Of a DNA stretch of 64,000 nt, positions 35,701-48,169 are shown piece by piece (within the stretch, counting starts at the first letter, position 1; every line of letters starts with the position of its first letter). The position numbers and the translations under genes were made by a program. The stretch is from assembly GCF_933775445.1 (NCBI RefSeq), contig NC_065872.1:11532001-11596000 (forward strand), written 5' to 3'. The notes below the pieces were generated by a model, which saw only the letters and a list, made by a program, of their open reading frames with translations, did not search any database and was not told the DNA's origin. Source of the DNA: Argentina anserina. Lineage: Eukaryota > Streptophyta > Magnoliopsida > Rosales > Rosaceae.

Positions 35701-38023
35701 TTTTTTCATTTTTTTACCTTCACGAGTTCTCTTCTGCCTACAAATGAGAAAGCTTCCGAATCAATATCACTGACCTCAACAATGTTCTTCCCAGAACACC
35801 TGCCCTTGTTTGAAGGCTTGGAAAGCAGAGGAGATAAAAGTGGGATACTTGAGGCCGGGAAATTACCACTGATCTTTGCCTCTAACACAGAAATCTTGGC
35901 TTGTAACCATACCCTTTGCTGCTGTATCATCTTCGTGACCTCGTCCATGATATCTTCTCGCTCCAACTGAGGTGGTGAAATATTTGGCATGACAGAATCT
36001 CCTGCACCTCTATCCCTACCAGAATTTTCTGGAGTCCCCAACCCCATTGACCTGACATCACCGCTTGATCCACTATTAGAGTTGTTAACTGTCCCTTCAT
36101 TGTTCATCAAGGTATCCTGCAACGGGCAATAAATACACAGTATTTCCTAGTTACAGGAAAGTATCATACTTACATTATACAAGATATAGGATACTTACCA
36201 TTTCTGCAGCCTGTTCCCCTACGGTCTCGTAGGAGATATTCCCATTTTTGTCTTCGCGACCTTTCTTCCAGGGGACTGCTACATCAAGTTCATATTCATC
36301 CTCTTCATCCGTAGTTTCTTGCTACCAACCAGGTCACAGATATGGTTACAGCTCGATATAAAAATATAAGGAATAAAGTACTGGAATTAAACAAACTTAC
36401 TAGTTCTGCCTCCAAACCAGCATTACCCTCTTGTGCCAATCTATGAGCATTCTGCATCTTCTGCCTTCTCTCTTTCTGCTCCATGTGGCGTTTCTACAAT
36501 AGGGGCATATTTATACATTAGATGCAATGGGATGATTTTTTTTTAAGTATCCTGAGTATCAGTTTGCATCTCCAAGATTATAAAATAGCAAAATGAATAC
36601 CATCATCTGAGCAATAAACGGAATGTAACAAAACCCAACCTACACTTTAAAATAACAAATTCATACTTTGCCTATCATTTACTTTCTGATATTCTGAGCA
36701 GAATATGTTTTCTTTGTCATGTAAGCTTTCATATTTCTTTATGGCAAAAAAAAAAAAAAAAGGTTCCCTTATCAAGCAGTCAATTGAAAGTTCAATTGGT
36801 AAGTAGTCGACCAAGGACAACTTCCAGAATGATGACATTAACAGGATAACTTGGGTACATGATACTTGATTTATGGGACTGCTAATATGTAACCTTAAAA
36901 TTTGCAGTTAAGAGATTTCAATCCAACCATCTTATCGACATAATGATGATAATTGGTGGTATAAATCCAGAACTAAAATTTCAATGATAATAATGCTTGA
37001 GCTAATTGGTGCATTGAAAGAGCAGAATACAGCAAATTAGACATCTTAATCTGAGGAATAAGATAAATTAACAAATACATCATGGACATGAACAGGATAA
37101 ATTCCATAAAGAAGACCAGCTGTATTAGACTTTAGGATGACACAGTGAGGAAGTGAGCAGAATCAAGTCCCCTTGCTGGAATATACATACCCAGCTAGTA
37201 AGTGAATGAAAAAAGCTATAGTATGCACTGCTATAGTAGCTAGCTACTATGCAGTACTAGGGTCGCTATCTTCCTTCATAAGTTGTTCTGCACTTTGTAT
37301 GCGAAAATAGTGAAAAAGATAAAAATAAAAAGCTCAACTGTATATGAAATCATTACGGAGCTCTTCCGTTTCTAGCAGTTACTATCATGCACATAAAAGA
37401 AATGGCTAGAATCAGATAAAATTCCCTCATAATACCTGAAAGTCTATGGTTAAGCGACTCTTTACGAATTGTTCCCAATCTTGTTGCTTTATGAAATCAT
37501 ATTCTTCTGGTGGGTCTTTTAAAATATCTGGCTGATCTTTATATGGCATTACGTATTTTGTAGTCAGTTCTGACTTGAATTGCCTCCACTTATTGGATGC
37601 AGATGCCAAAATCATTTTTCTGTGTCTGGGCGCTAAGACGAATGCCATCTAGAATGTTTGCACTGAGCATATTAGTAATTAATAAATTAATTGTGATTTT
37701 GAACGGTACAAGAGTTCATATACCTCTATGGATTTCCAAACATCATTCTTCAGATCCTTGTCCACCTTAGGCCAGCTCTCAATATTTATGGGAACCGTGG
37801 TACGCGCAATCACTCCAATGTAAGATTGCATCTCTCCTGCTACCTTCCCAAATGGTACACCCTTTGGGTTAAACTCAACTACTAATTTCTTACCTTTAAG
37901 TGCTCGGTTTGCTATGCGCTCCATACTTGGTTTTCCACGTTTCCTTTTTGTCCCAATTGAGGCAGTAATAGTGTCATCAGTCTCCTTTGAAGTACAGGTA
38001 TTTTTGGTTTTTGGTAAACCCAT
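32753..38023 (-). CDS. Transposase-like / DUF8039 / Ulp1-type cysteine protease protein
   Basis: I propose twelve coding exons: 38023-37724, 37648-37436, 36493-36401, 36321-36199, 36116-35718, 35572-35315, 35144-34933, 34081-33911, 33832-33701, 33612-33543, 33463-33368 and 32842-32753. They stay in frame for about 718 residues. Residues 1-240 resemble the plant transposase-like (Ptta/En/Spm, Transposase_24) region, including a WKSIE end, an NKWRQFKSEL helix and WKKGREDKNGN. A coiled linker is followed by a DUF8039-like domain at about 377-462 (CKLSVGSINNVVSHGTI, SHVAWPKHLV). The C-terminus is a Ulp1 (C48) peptidase: PYNSGYHWIL with H592, FMDPL with D609, PKQPSNMECGYY with Q661 and C667. The triad and oxyanion Gln are all present, so it may act on SUMO-like tags. 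The acceptor at 35144 is the least certain. The last intron has a GC donor. It may be a host-domesticated transposon gene. Confidence 0.75.
34215..34694. mobile_element. Nonautonomous hAT-like DNA element with GACAC-rich ends, 480 bp
   Basis: Perfect 17-bp terminal inverted repeats (CTATGTAGCACCGACAC and its complement) are flanked by the 8-bp duplication CATAAGAG (34207-34214 and 34695-34702). Both ends are packed with GACAC / GTGTC words, about a dozen at each side, and the middle is AT-rich with a (TA)n tract at about 34354-34381. No transposase is encoded. The 8-bp duplication points to the hAT superfamily. It lies in the intron between 34082 and 34932 of the Ulp1-like gene. Confidence 0.85.
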
Positions 38024-38945
38024 CCTCGAACTGAAAATCTCAACAGTGGTTGATGTGAATGATGATTTACATGCAGGCATGCACAAGGTATAAAGAATAC
38101 AGATGTTATCAGTAAAATACAACACCTAATCACAACAAAGTAATTAATTCTATGCTATTTAAGAAATAAATGAAATTGCTTTAGTTTAATAACTTTACAG
38201 CCATGCTATAAACGTGCTATAAGCACACTCTCATATCACCTGATGTAAAATTTAAAAAATGTGAGGCACTTCAAGTGTATCTTGTCTAGAAATTTCTAGT
38301 AGGCGATAAATCAATTAAAGATGGAAAAATAACCACCTCTGGAATTAAATTAGTCATGATTTAAGCTTTCGCCAAACTTGTTACTATGTTCTGATAGAGT
38401 AAGATTTCTCTAGAACCAAGCATACCGTATGGTATGGAAATGTATTATCTTAAGTTGGAGTTCAAATTCATGCAAAACTGATTGAAAAACATTCATTTCA
38501 TGAAACCTCTGAAAGCCTTGAGCGAGTAAAAAGATACAAACTGCAGAAGAAGATAGATTTTTTCTTAGAGTCATTTTTACATAATGAACTGTTAAAAGTC
38601 GCAGCTTTTAAAGAAAGGCCACTCTACAAACCACCTATTCAAATGAGGCTAATCTCCAAACTTTCCATAACTTACCACCCTTTGAAAGAGGCCGACTTTA
38701 TAAACCTTCCACATTAAACAGACTAAACAACAACACTTCTCTTAAACCGAATAACACTATTCGAATTTCGTCCATACAAGGCAAATAGGGTACTTCAAAA
38801 GTGAACACATACGTAATCAAGATCAATTTTTATACACAAAAATGGGTTCTCCTGGTCTGAAAATGATAATAGAATAAAACCCAGATGATTATTACCATGG
38901 AATTGGAATTTAGGCCTGTAAATGTTGAAGAGGGATCGAGTATAC

Positions 38946-39110
38946 CTGACACTTTCGGCTGAGATTTCTTACAACGGAAATGCTCCGATGGCCGAGGCAA
39001 TGGGTCAACGGTGGCCGGGGTCAAAGGTGGTCAAAACCCCTCATGGATCGAAGCTCGAAACGACCGAGAGAGGTAGAGAGAGCGGGAAGAGTTAGGGTTT
39101 TGGGGTTGGG
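38946..39110 (-). other. Probable 5' UTR exon of the Ulp1-like gene
   Basis: On the minus strand a donor GTCAG|GTATAC lies at 38946/38945. The next acceptor, ATTTTCAG|TTCGAGG, at 38031/38030 stands 7 bases before the start codon at 38023. This implies a non-coding first exon upstream of 38946 and a first intron of 915 bp. The 5' end is a guess from composition (a GA-rich leader to about 39110). Confidence 0.5.
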
Positions 39111-39885
39111 AGAGCGGAGAAGAAACTGTGAAGCGTTGTTATTTTCACATTTACTACGCTAAATTGTAAAGACGATGGAATTTTGAATAAAACGACAACG
39201 TTCTGGAAAAGGTGCTGTCTCTTACTCTATTTGGTGTTGCCCAACGTTTTCATGCAACGTGTCGAATTGGATGCTAAAAATAGTAAACGACCATGAAAAT
39301 GGAGGGAACTCCTGCCTGAAGTTTATTTTCCGGCCAAGTGACCGACCGTTGCCGTTCGGACCGGTGTTTTGCTCAGAATCAGCCACCAAATCAACCAATT
39401 TAGCTGTAGGTGTAAAAAAATTCAATCAAGATGGACGATGGTTGACAGAGCTTGGAAGACAACCTCAAATGCTACTTGGAACTTGTAATCCACCAAATTA
39501 ACCAATTTAGATGTTCTTAAAATTTGAACGTATTATGTTTACTAATATTTTATCTACAATTTAAAATGCGCCTTTTACTTGTTATCCACGAAAGTAATTA
39601 AATTTGACAACATCAAGTGAGTGTATGCACTCTTATAATCAACTTATTTGAACAATCTGTATAATGTGTGTTTATAATATGAGTGTGTATCATCCATATT
39701 TTACATTTCAACGAACTTCAAATGATTCTACTTTTCTTTTATCAAAGTCAAAGGGTAAAGAAACAGTTCTCATTAAGATTCTACTGATTTCCCATACTTT
39801 AGAACTTAGCCTTTGGAGTTTGGACTGCACTTGCAAAAAAAAAAAACCATACAGAAGTTTGCCTACCGTTAAGGGGGTCTGGAAC
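39111..39885. other. Intergenic / promoter of the Ulp1-like gene
   Basis: Promoter side of the minus-strand gene. Short overlapping frames at 39222-39501 on both strands do not resemble proteins. Confidence 0.4.
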
Positions 39886-40015
39886 CAGTGTTCTAAAAAT
39901 CGCCGCCTAGGCGCCCGGACACACTTGGCCGTCACCGATTAATCCCCGATTAATCCTCTGGGCGCTGTTTTTTAGCTGTCCGTCCGATTAACGCCTAGCG
40001 TTTTTTAGAACATTG
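39886..40015. mobile_element. hAT-like MITE, 130 bp
   Basis: The ends CAGTGTTCTAAAAA and TTTTTTAGAACATTG are inverted repeats with one mismatch. The perfect 8-bp duplication TCTGGAAC flanks them (39878-39885 and 40016-40023). The interior contains inverted CGCCTAGGCG / CGCCTAGCG and two GATTAATC words. It is too short to code. Confidence 0.85.
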
Positions 40016-40356
40016 TCTGGAACACACCCTCCAAGACTTACAAAACAACCCACCTAATCAAATTTTGTCTTAATTTTCTACCTTTATTTCTTTTTGTTTC
40101 TTCAATTCCTTTCTGTTTCTTTATTTTCTATGTAACTTATTCTACAAATTAAGGCCATTAGCCTCAGGAAATAGTCTAAGTCTCGCAATGCATATGTATG
40201 AAATCGTTGCTTATTCTGTACATTGTTTTCACGGCCTAAACTTCTACGGTAATGTATTCCAGTTACAAATAGGAGAAGAGAATATGTCAGTGTTCTGTTT
40301 CACATCAAAACCCGGCCATTTCATTAAATTCAAGTCTCAAACTACTGGTATTTTCA

Positions 40357-40414
40357 TTTGGACAAATCCATTATTTGATCTTAAGATAAAGATCAAATAA
40401 TGAATCTGTCCAAA
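40357..40414. repeat. 26-bp inverted repeat with a 6-base loop
   Basis: The left arm 40357-40382 and right arm 40389-40414 pair with two mismatches around the loop AAGATA; the inner 14 bp (CATTATTTGATCTT) pair perfectly. A third copy of CATTATTTGATCTT occurs near 40450-40463. It could be a foldback element remnant or a hairpin transcript; nothing tells them apart here. Confidence 0.7.
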
Positions 40415-40463
40415 GGAACCGAAAGGTCCAAAAGGACTATTACTTGATCTTAAGACTCATTAT

Positions 40464-43400
40464 TTGATCTTTGCTCTCAATTTCGCAACTTTATTTTGAT
40501 TTGAGTATCGATTAGAAATATTTGTCTTCAATATATAAAGATCGAATGTATGGTTTACAGACTTATCCAATAATAGACATCCCCTCCTTTGTTATTTCAT
40601 CAATTTGCATACTGACTGCCCGGGAGATTATTATTAAATTTGCTCCAAATTAAATGGTGATTGTTCTGTGGGCCTTTCCTCCATGTATAGCTGCTCTCCA
40701 ATCGAAATTTGAACATTGGAGACTAATCTGTACATGAAGTCATATACAGTATGAACTCGAGAGATTATGAAAGGCCTGATACTAATTAAAAATTTGGTGT
40801 GAAAAGTGACAAGCAAGTTGTAGAAAAAGAGAAAAATAATATACAAATTAGTGATGCATAAATTAACCTAAAGGCTAGGGTATTGAATCCTCTAATCAAG
40901 TTTTTGCCTATTTTAACCAATCGTCTTGTGTTCTTCATTTAAACACATCGATCACTAACTGGCAAGTCAAAATCCAGCTTATCAATTTGGTGGCTTGACC
41001 CTTCGACTTGTGTTAATTTCCTCATATGCTAAAAACTAAGCCACGGCAATTATCAAAGTTTTTCTTTTCGTACTAATTAAGCACTTCGGGAAGAAGAAGA
41101 TGCTAATAATTCTGACCTGGCCAGAGTGCCTGACCCCATATGCATATAGGTTAGCTTATATTTTGATAAGTTGCAATGTCCATTTCAATGATTTTTGTGT
41201 AGGCAGGAAAATCATCCTTTTTGTATGTTTCGTGGGAGCTATCATTACCAAAATCTACAGTTAACGTGCTTCTGAAGCTGTGCTTGTATATGTTCATACA
41301 GGAAATGATGAATCGACGAAATATAGATGTACCAATCCTAACATGCAGTCTGCATCAAATGCAGTACTGCAGAAGTAGATGCTTATTGTGCATGTCAACG
41401 ACACCAATGAACATGTCCCTGCCCATACTCAATCACCTTATATATATATATATATATATACAACCTTAGAAATAGTCTTCCCCATAATACTTAACCACCG
41501 ATCTTAATTTTCAAGATGACGTGCGCCTAGGCGATTCTACGAGTTTGTTTTTAACTATCTGAATTGCTAGGGCCGCCTTTATATATGCAATCACTTAATT
41601 AACTATGTTCTCTTCAAGCAATGCTTAAATCAATCACTTAGTTTCCTTAGGAGCTCATACTATATGATACATTTTATCAAATTAACATTTTTTTCCTGTT
41701 TATGATGGAAATATTGTTAAGTATAATGAATGGTGACCAAATTAAACTTGGTGAGGGAAAAAAATGTTCTAACGGATCAACTGACTCCTGCAAGGCTGCA
41801 GGCATGCAAATCTAAATACTTAGTAAGTACAGTACTCAGAATATGAACGCACACAGGGTGACTCATATAGTTTATTGGAATGATTATATATGTTTGTTGA
41901 ATGAACAAATTGTACAAATCATATTCATTTTTCTTGGTAAATCGATCTCTATCTCTTCCGGTTAGTGACTAGATATGTGATGAAATGCTTCAAATTTCTA
42001 GCTAATTCTCATGCCTTCGTGGTGAAAGTGGTAAATTTGTACATCGTCTACTCGATTCATATAAATCTACATCAGTCTTTAAGTTGTCACATTCATAACC
42101 ATACAAAATGATCAAACAGTATAGCAAGTACTATAAATTGGTGTTATGATGTTGCTGCATAGAACAACTTCTCCTTCTGTATCTGCCTCTTTCTGCTTGA
42201 ATGCGTAGGCCCTCAGCCCTCTTCAATTCGAAACTTTTGTGCAAGGATTTAAGATTTCCCACATGCCCACAACTTATCTGGTTTTCCCTTAATTTCTCTC
42301 TTTTCTCTGTGTGGGGTTATATATGTTGAAACTTGGGATCAACCCAACTCACCCGTGTTGTTGTCTTTAAAATTGATCAATAATGCAGAGGGCTCCATCT
42401 TATACGTCTCAAGCAACCATAGATCATGGTGGTGGGATCTCATCCATAATCATCATTAGCATACTACAGCTCAAAACCCACTTGTGCCTGCTTTGCTTAT
42501 CACAGTTTTTGGGAGAGCATATAACCACAGTAGTTCACTAGTTCAAGAGAAAATATTTATATATAATTTTTGTTCATTCCCTAAATTGTGGACGTTCATG
42601 TAGTTGAATTGACTCTACAAAAGATCTTGCTATGACAGCAAGTAATTAGCAACTTTTATACACCACAAGCTTAATATGCGCATGATTCGCAGAAAATTGT
42701 GTGGAGGTAGATACGTTAGTTTCTGAATTGAGATCAAGTGAATTGAGAAACGTCAATTTTGTTCGACCTTACTGTATGATTAAGCAGGTTAACCTCTGTT
42801 TATCTGTGCTGTACGTGATGAGCTAGGTGTATGAAGCTAGCTATGATGCCAAGGTAGCTCGACTGTAGGTGGGTAAACTTTCAAAGGCCTAACATCATGT
42901 GATACGGATAAATCTGGGTCAATTTCAAATGTAATATTATGTTATATAATTATAGATTCTTAATCTTTGTTATTTCATTAATTAAATATTCTTAGGATAT
43001 TTTTGACTTTTAGACTAAGATTTACAGTTTAATATCTTTCAATTTAGTCTAGATTTACTTATACTCCAATTGTAAACCATATATATATATGGGTATTGTA
43101 ATCGTTATAAAGGGAGCATATGTTTTATGATAATAAATCAGTTTATTTGTTACATGAATTTGCCCTGATACTGATACGAGAGTTTGTTACTCCTTATTTC
43201 TAGTGTTAGTGTATATTGGAGACATGTGTTCGATATCTGATCCCCATTATCATGTATCTTTGGCTGGACACCACAAACGTTGCAACCTCTTCATATTAAT
43301 ATTCCTGGTGACTGGTAAAGTGCAGAAACAACATTTACGTGAAACCTTTCTTAGTATGAAGGAATGTTTGCCTGAACTTATTTCGATTGTGCATGAAGAC

Positions 43401-44640
43401 TAATAGGAAATAAAACATGTGCAATCATGCAACTCACTCAATCATCCATGTCGTACGTGTTTGTTTGTGTTTGTCAACTTTGCAAGAAAGTGTCGAAGCA
43501 GAACTAATGGCCTAAAAGGAGAGTTTCATATATTTGGGAACGTCTGCAAGTTCCTTTGCACTATTATTTTGCTTTTCAGTGTATGTTAGAGACGGCAACG
43601 GCCACAAAGTGAAATGATTAAATCCTCCCATAATTTTCTGTGCTTAGAACAGTCCAACTCGTTTATATAGCTCTTCATAATTGTATAAAATTCTACACCA
43701 TGCCACCCCATGCAGTACGTAATTGATCGCTTCGATATTTCAATAGCATCAGTTCAAGGACTTCAATCTGTATATCTGCATGAGACATAATTTCAATCTG
43801 AGAGTTGAAGTACTCGACGCACAGAATTAAAACCATAGAGGAGCAGATCGAAATGGGAAAAACATATCGATCCAAAAAGAAAGAAAGAAGAAAAAACATT
43901 TCGAGTGTGATTGATTTGATCTGCAGTACTTAATGCTGCATAATATTGAATGAGAGCCAGATATGTTTGAATATAAGGAGATATATATGCAGATCACTCC
44001 TTCATAATCTCTAAAGAAAACGCTTCTCGCGATTGCTAAGCCATAGGTCAACTGTATATGAAGTTTAGTTGATACAGGTATACATTAAATTAGGATTTAC
44101 CAATGAATTGAAGCTGGTCTACTTAATGTACGGACAAATTAGCAATTTACAAATAGAATCACGTGTATGCGAGTTGCGGAACATAGAAGAAAATAATTAC
44201 CGAATAACTCAGCGCTTTCTAAAATCACGAACAAGGTGAAGCTTTTTTAGCCTATACTAGATACATCATCCAGCAACTCCAGTTGCATTTTTTTTTATAC
44301 AGAAAACAAAATGCACATTTTGTTCCTTTCCATGTGACAGGGAAAATCTGAAACCACCCCCCGATTAATCGCACCGACCATGCGCATTACTCTCACGATC
44401 CGCTGACGCCAGCTGAACCTCACGAGCCGAGCCGAGTCTAGTTATAGCAGACATATACCGCTTTCCGCAAACAACGGTAAAATAGTCTCCCTCCAAAAAA
44501 GAAAAACCGGAAGGTCAGGTACCCCCGGTGGAGGGAGCCTAAAGAATTGCATTTGGGTTGAATTTGCGTTCAATTTCATTTGTAACTGCAGCCCAACCCC
44601 AGTCAGAGTCTAACCCCAAATCTGACCCAAGTTGGTTTTA
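40464..44640. other. Long intergenic region
   Basis: AT-rich, with a (TA)n tract at about 41440-41461 and no frame above 85 codons that looks protein-like. I checked by eye for common conserved miRNA sequences and found none. The part next to 44640 is the upstream region of the HD-Zip gene. Confidence 0.45.
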
Positions 44641-44716
44641 TTTAAAGAGAGAGAGAGTGTAAGGCCAGCTGAGTTGTGAACTGGTTCACTCACCTCTCTC
44701 TCTCTCTCTCTCTCTC
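44636..44716 (+). promoter_or_regulatory. HD-Zip gene upstream GA/CT tracts and TATA-like site
   Basis: TTTTATTTAAAGAGAGAGAG at about 44636-44655 combines a TATA-like box with a GA tract. A CT run follows at about 44694-44716. Such GA/CT tracts are known binding sites for plant BPC (GAGA-binding) proteins and are common in 5' leaders. The position, 500-570 bases before the start codon, would imply a long 5' UTR. Confidence 0.35.
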
Positions 44717-45212
44717 CCTACCTCTGGTTTCCCATTGTAGATGAACAATCATAGGCTTAGAGCCTTCCACTATATGCTTAATCGATTGGATAATGATGTA
44801 AAGTGAGAGAATTGGGTTGTTTTGCCTTGTTATAAACTCTTTCTTGCTTGTTGGGTTTGTGTTGTGTTGTGTTTTGTTGGGGTAGTTTTGATGGGTACTG
44901 AAGGGGAAGAAGTAGTAGTAATGAATGAGAAGAAAGATGGGGCAGAGTATAGTGCAAATGGGTTGTTGTGTAATACTTGTATACACCACTGTGGTACAAG
45001 CTGGTCTTGTTTCAGATATGGGACTATTTTAGCTTCCTCCATTGCTTCCTTTTAAGTAAAACATCTTGCTCTCAACATTGGTTTGAGCTTAGTGCTTAAA
45101 GCTCCACCACTAAAATTTTGACAAAGAGAAAATTAAAAAGAAAGGAGCTTGCTTGATCTCTGATCAAAAAAGTTCAATCTTTTTTTCCTTTGAGGTCTCG
45201 GTAGTAGTCATC

Positions 45213-46546
45213 ATGAAGAGGCTTAGCAGCCCAGATTCTCTGGGTGCTTTGATTTCCATCTGCCCAACAACAACAGGTTGGTTTCTAATAAAGAAACCCT
45301 TTTTTGATCGGGTAGTGTTTTTCCTTCCAAGATTCAAACACTCCCATGTCTTTGTTGTTTTGTCTCTTACTATTTTCCCATGTTCACTTCGTTTAAAAAA
45401 ATTTTGAATCTCGGGGCACTACATGTGATCCAAATTTTAGTTATCTTGAATCTGATCTAACATGTAATTCTGTGGACAATTCTCTGTTGGTTTGTGCTTG
45501 GTTTAGCAGATGATCATAGTCCAAGAAACAACCATGTCTACAGCAGAGACTTCCAGTCCATGCTGGACGGCTTAGACGAAGAAGGGTGCGTGGAAGAGTC
45601 CGGCCATGCTGCCGAAAAGAAGCGCCGGCTAAGCATTGAGCAAGTGAAGGCCTTGGAGAAGAATTTCGAAGTGGAGAACAAGCTTGAACCTGAGAGAAAA
45701 GTGAAGCTTGCCCAAGAGCTTGGTCTTCAGCCAAGACAAGTTGCCGTGTGGTTCCAAAACCGCCGAGCTCGTTGGAAAACCAAGCAATTGGAACGCGATT
45801 ACGGGGTTCTTAAGGCCAACTATGACTCTCTCAAGATCAGCTTTGAATCTCTCCAACATGACAATCAAGCTCTTCATAAAGAGGTACATATGTTCCACAA
45901 CTTATTGAGAGCGTGGCGTATTAGTATCACAGTCTAACAACGTAACATGTCACACTAATAAGAAAGTTTGGTCTAAAATTTTGGGTCGACTTTTGTGTTG
46001 CAGATAAAGGAATTGAAAGCGAAGTTCCAAGAAGAGAACACAGAGAGCAATCACTCAGTGAAAGAGGAGCAAATGGCTCTGGCCAACGAGTCCAGTTACA
46101 AAGTTGTAATGGAGCATAGCAAGCCACAGTCTCCTGAAACCTCAGCTCCAGTTTCAGAGTCCAAAGAGCTAAACTTCGAGAGCTTCAACAATACCAACTC
46201 CAATGGAGCAGTGGGACTAGAAGCAGTGTCATTGTTCCCGGACTTCAAAGATGGCTCATCGGATAGTGACTCGAGTGCAATCCTGAACGAGGATCAAAAC
46301 AGTCCCAATGGGACTATAAACCACCACCACCAGCTCATGCCACCCTCCAATTCACTCAAATTCAACTCATCGTCATCGCCTTCCTCGTCGACAATGAATT
46401 GCTTCCAGTTTCAGAAGAGCAGCTATCAGCCTCAGTTTGTCAAGATAGAGGAGCACAATTTCTTTAGTAGTGAGGAAGCATGTAACTTCTTCTCAGACGA
46501 GCAACCTCCCTCACTTCAGTGGTACTGCCCAGAACAATGGAACTAA
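45213..46546 (+). CDS. HD-Zip class I homeodomain-leucine zipper transcription factor (ATHB6/ATHB16-like)
   Basis: There are three exons: 45213-45276, 45510-45883 and 46004-46546. GT-AG borders and an open frame give 326 residues. The start [20 protein letters not shown] matches the ATHB6/16 N-terminal signature. The homeodomain spans about residues 57-113 ([18 protein letters not shown], then [13 protein letters not shown] in helix 3). A leucine zipper follows immediately with Leu at 115, 122, 129, 136, 143 and 150, bridging exons 2 and 3. The C-terminal half is acidic and Ser/Asn-rich, ending [12 protein letters not shown], as in activating class I members. The family binds the pseudopalindrome CAATNATTG as a dimer in the nucleus, and ATHB6 relatives act in abscisic-acid and drought signalling (family knowledge). 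The subfamily rests on the N-terminus and the helix sequence. Confidence 0.95.
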
Positions 46547-46574
46547 GTAGATCAACTTACGAATCCATCCAATT

Positions 46575-46644
46575 TCTCAAAGAAAAAGAAAAAAAATGGG
46601 GTTGTGTATTCTCAAAGAAAAAGAAAAAAAATGGGGTTGTGTAT
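46575..46644 (+). repeat. 35-bp tandem duplication in the HD-Zip 3' UTR
   Basis: A unit beginning TCTCAAAGAAAAAG and ending GGGGTTGTGTAT occurs twice without a visible difference (46575-46609 and 46610-46644). It lies 28 bases after the stop codon. The perfect identity suggests a recent slip or duplication. Confidence 0.85.
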
Positions 46645-48169
46645 AAGTGTCCTACTTTGACCATCATTGTAAGAGCAAGAAGAATTGGAGAAGTTGGAGC
46701 AGAGGGAACTGATGAAGCAGAGAGATAGAGAGGGAGAGAATAAGCAGGGTTCACGTGGGGATGGGAGGAAGGTGATGATGGAGTAAGTCTTAAGGTAATT
46801 GAGTCTATGAGTCCGTGGTGTCTGAATGATTGGGTCGTAATTGAAATCTCAGCTGTAAAAAAAGAAAGGAAATCTCGGAAACCTTAAGGAGGAGGAGTGA
46901 GGGAGGTAGAATTCATGTAATTGAGAAAATAATCATGGGCAATAATCATTATGCCTCACTTTTTCCTTCCATCCATGCTTTGCTTTTTCAATGATCAAAA
47001 GTTGATGGACAATTTATTTCTTTTGCTATGGTCTTGCCATCTTTTAGAAAGAGAATAATTCATTATAATTATCAATCAAAAGAATTTCAATCAATCTGCA
47101 TGTTGAATTTTGAAAGCATTCAAATGAAATTCAACTTATCGAATTTTCAAGATTAAGGAGATGAGTTTAAGGACTACAATATCGAATGTGTTCATATTCT
47201 CACACAAGAGATTGTTTTCCTTTCGTTTGTGAGTACAAAAGTATATTGTTCAATTTTTCGAGATATATATGATCGATATGCCAAATTTCTCTTTTTTGGA
47301 GGTTAAAGCCTCAAAAGAACAAGGTTATTTATTGAAAGAAATAAATATTTTACACATGGACCAGTTTGTAATGCTGCAATTTAAAAACTATATAACAATA
47401 TTTCTAGTTTTAACTTATGAAAATGTCCAAAATTTGAGGAATATCGTTGACAGTAAAAACAAACTACGCCAGACAGGTTAACTTAGTTCACACAACTGTG
47501 ATATTGTCTGTTTTGAGCCCATATGCCCTTCCAGTTTGACTTTAAAACGCGTCTCATTGTGTGTAGCTCATTTTGCACATATAAACACAACAAATTATTT
47601 TCCCTAGACAATTTAGGATGTATGCACCTCCTACCTTGTTTGCGCCTCCAGCACTCGCCTAGTCGGGTCACCATGTATGCTCGGCTTGACGGCATGATGG
47701 CATGACAGACCGTGCATGCGTAGATCTAACTTTCCCCTTATCTCAAAGGTTGGTAGTCTCACATTAAGACCTAAAAGTTGCAATATGACTAAAGCAAGTT
47801 TCATTCGGTGTCTTTCTAGTCTGAAGTTGGAAGTATCAGAGCATCTATGAACGATGAGGTAGTGAGATGGAGGAGGGAAGTTGTAAGCCTAATGTCACGT
47901 CGCGCCAAACTTAGCCAAATTTTACTTTTAACAGTTTTGAAGCAAGCAGGGCTCAAGGAAGGTTGGGGAGAACACTTGAGCATTCTAGGCACATCCAGAA
48001 TATGGCGGAACTTTTTAAAACTCTTTGGAAGTTCATAGAAGGCGTTGGAAGTCTTCGGGAGGGTGAAAGCCATGGAACATCACTGGATTTCTCTAAAACC
48101 GTGGAGAGGCTAAGGGATCAAAACCATTATGGAAGTCTCTAGAATACTCAAGGTGCATCTTATTCTTGT
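46645..48169. other. Intergenic, no gene seen
   Basis: The start holds the rest of the HD-Zip 3' UTR. The remainder is AT-rich, with unremarkable short frames on both strands. Confidence 0.4.

Noticed and set aside
42130..42540. Possible miRNA gene
   Set aside because: Some words recall miR172-like GATGTTGCTGCAT, but no mature sequence match and no complementary arm were found.
44822..45055. Open frame upstream of the HD-Zip gene
   Set aside because: A 77-codon Cys/Val-rich frame in the presumed 5' leader, opposed by open frames on the other strand. No protein family is recognisable.
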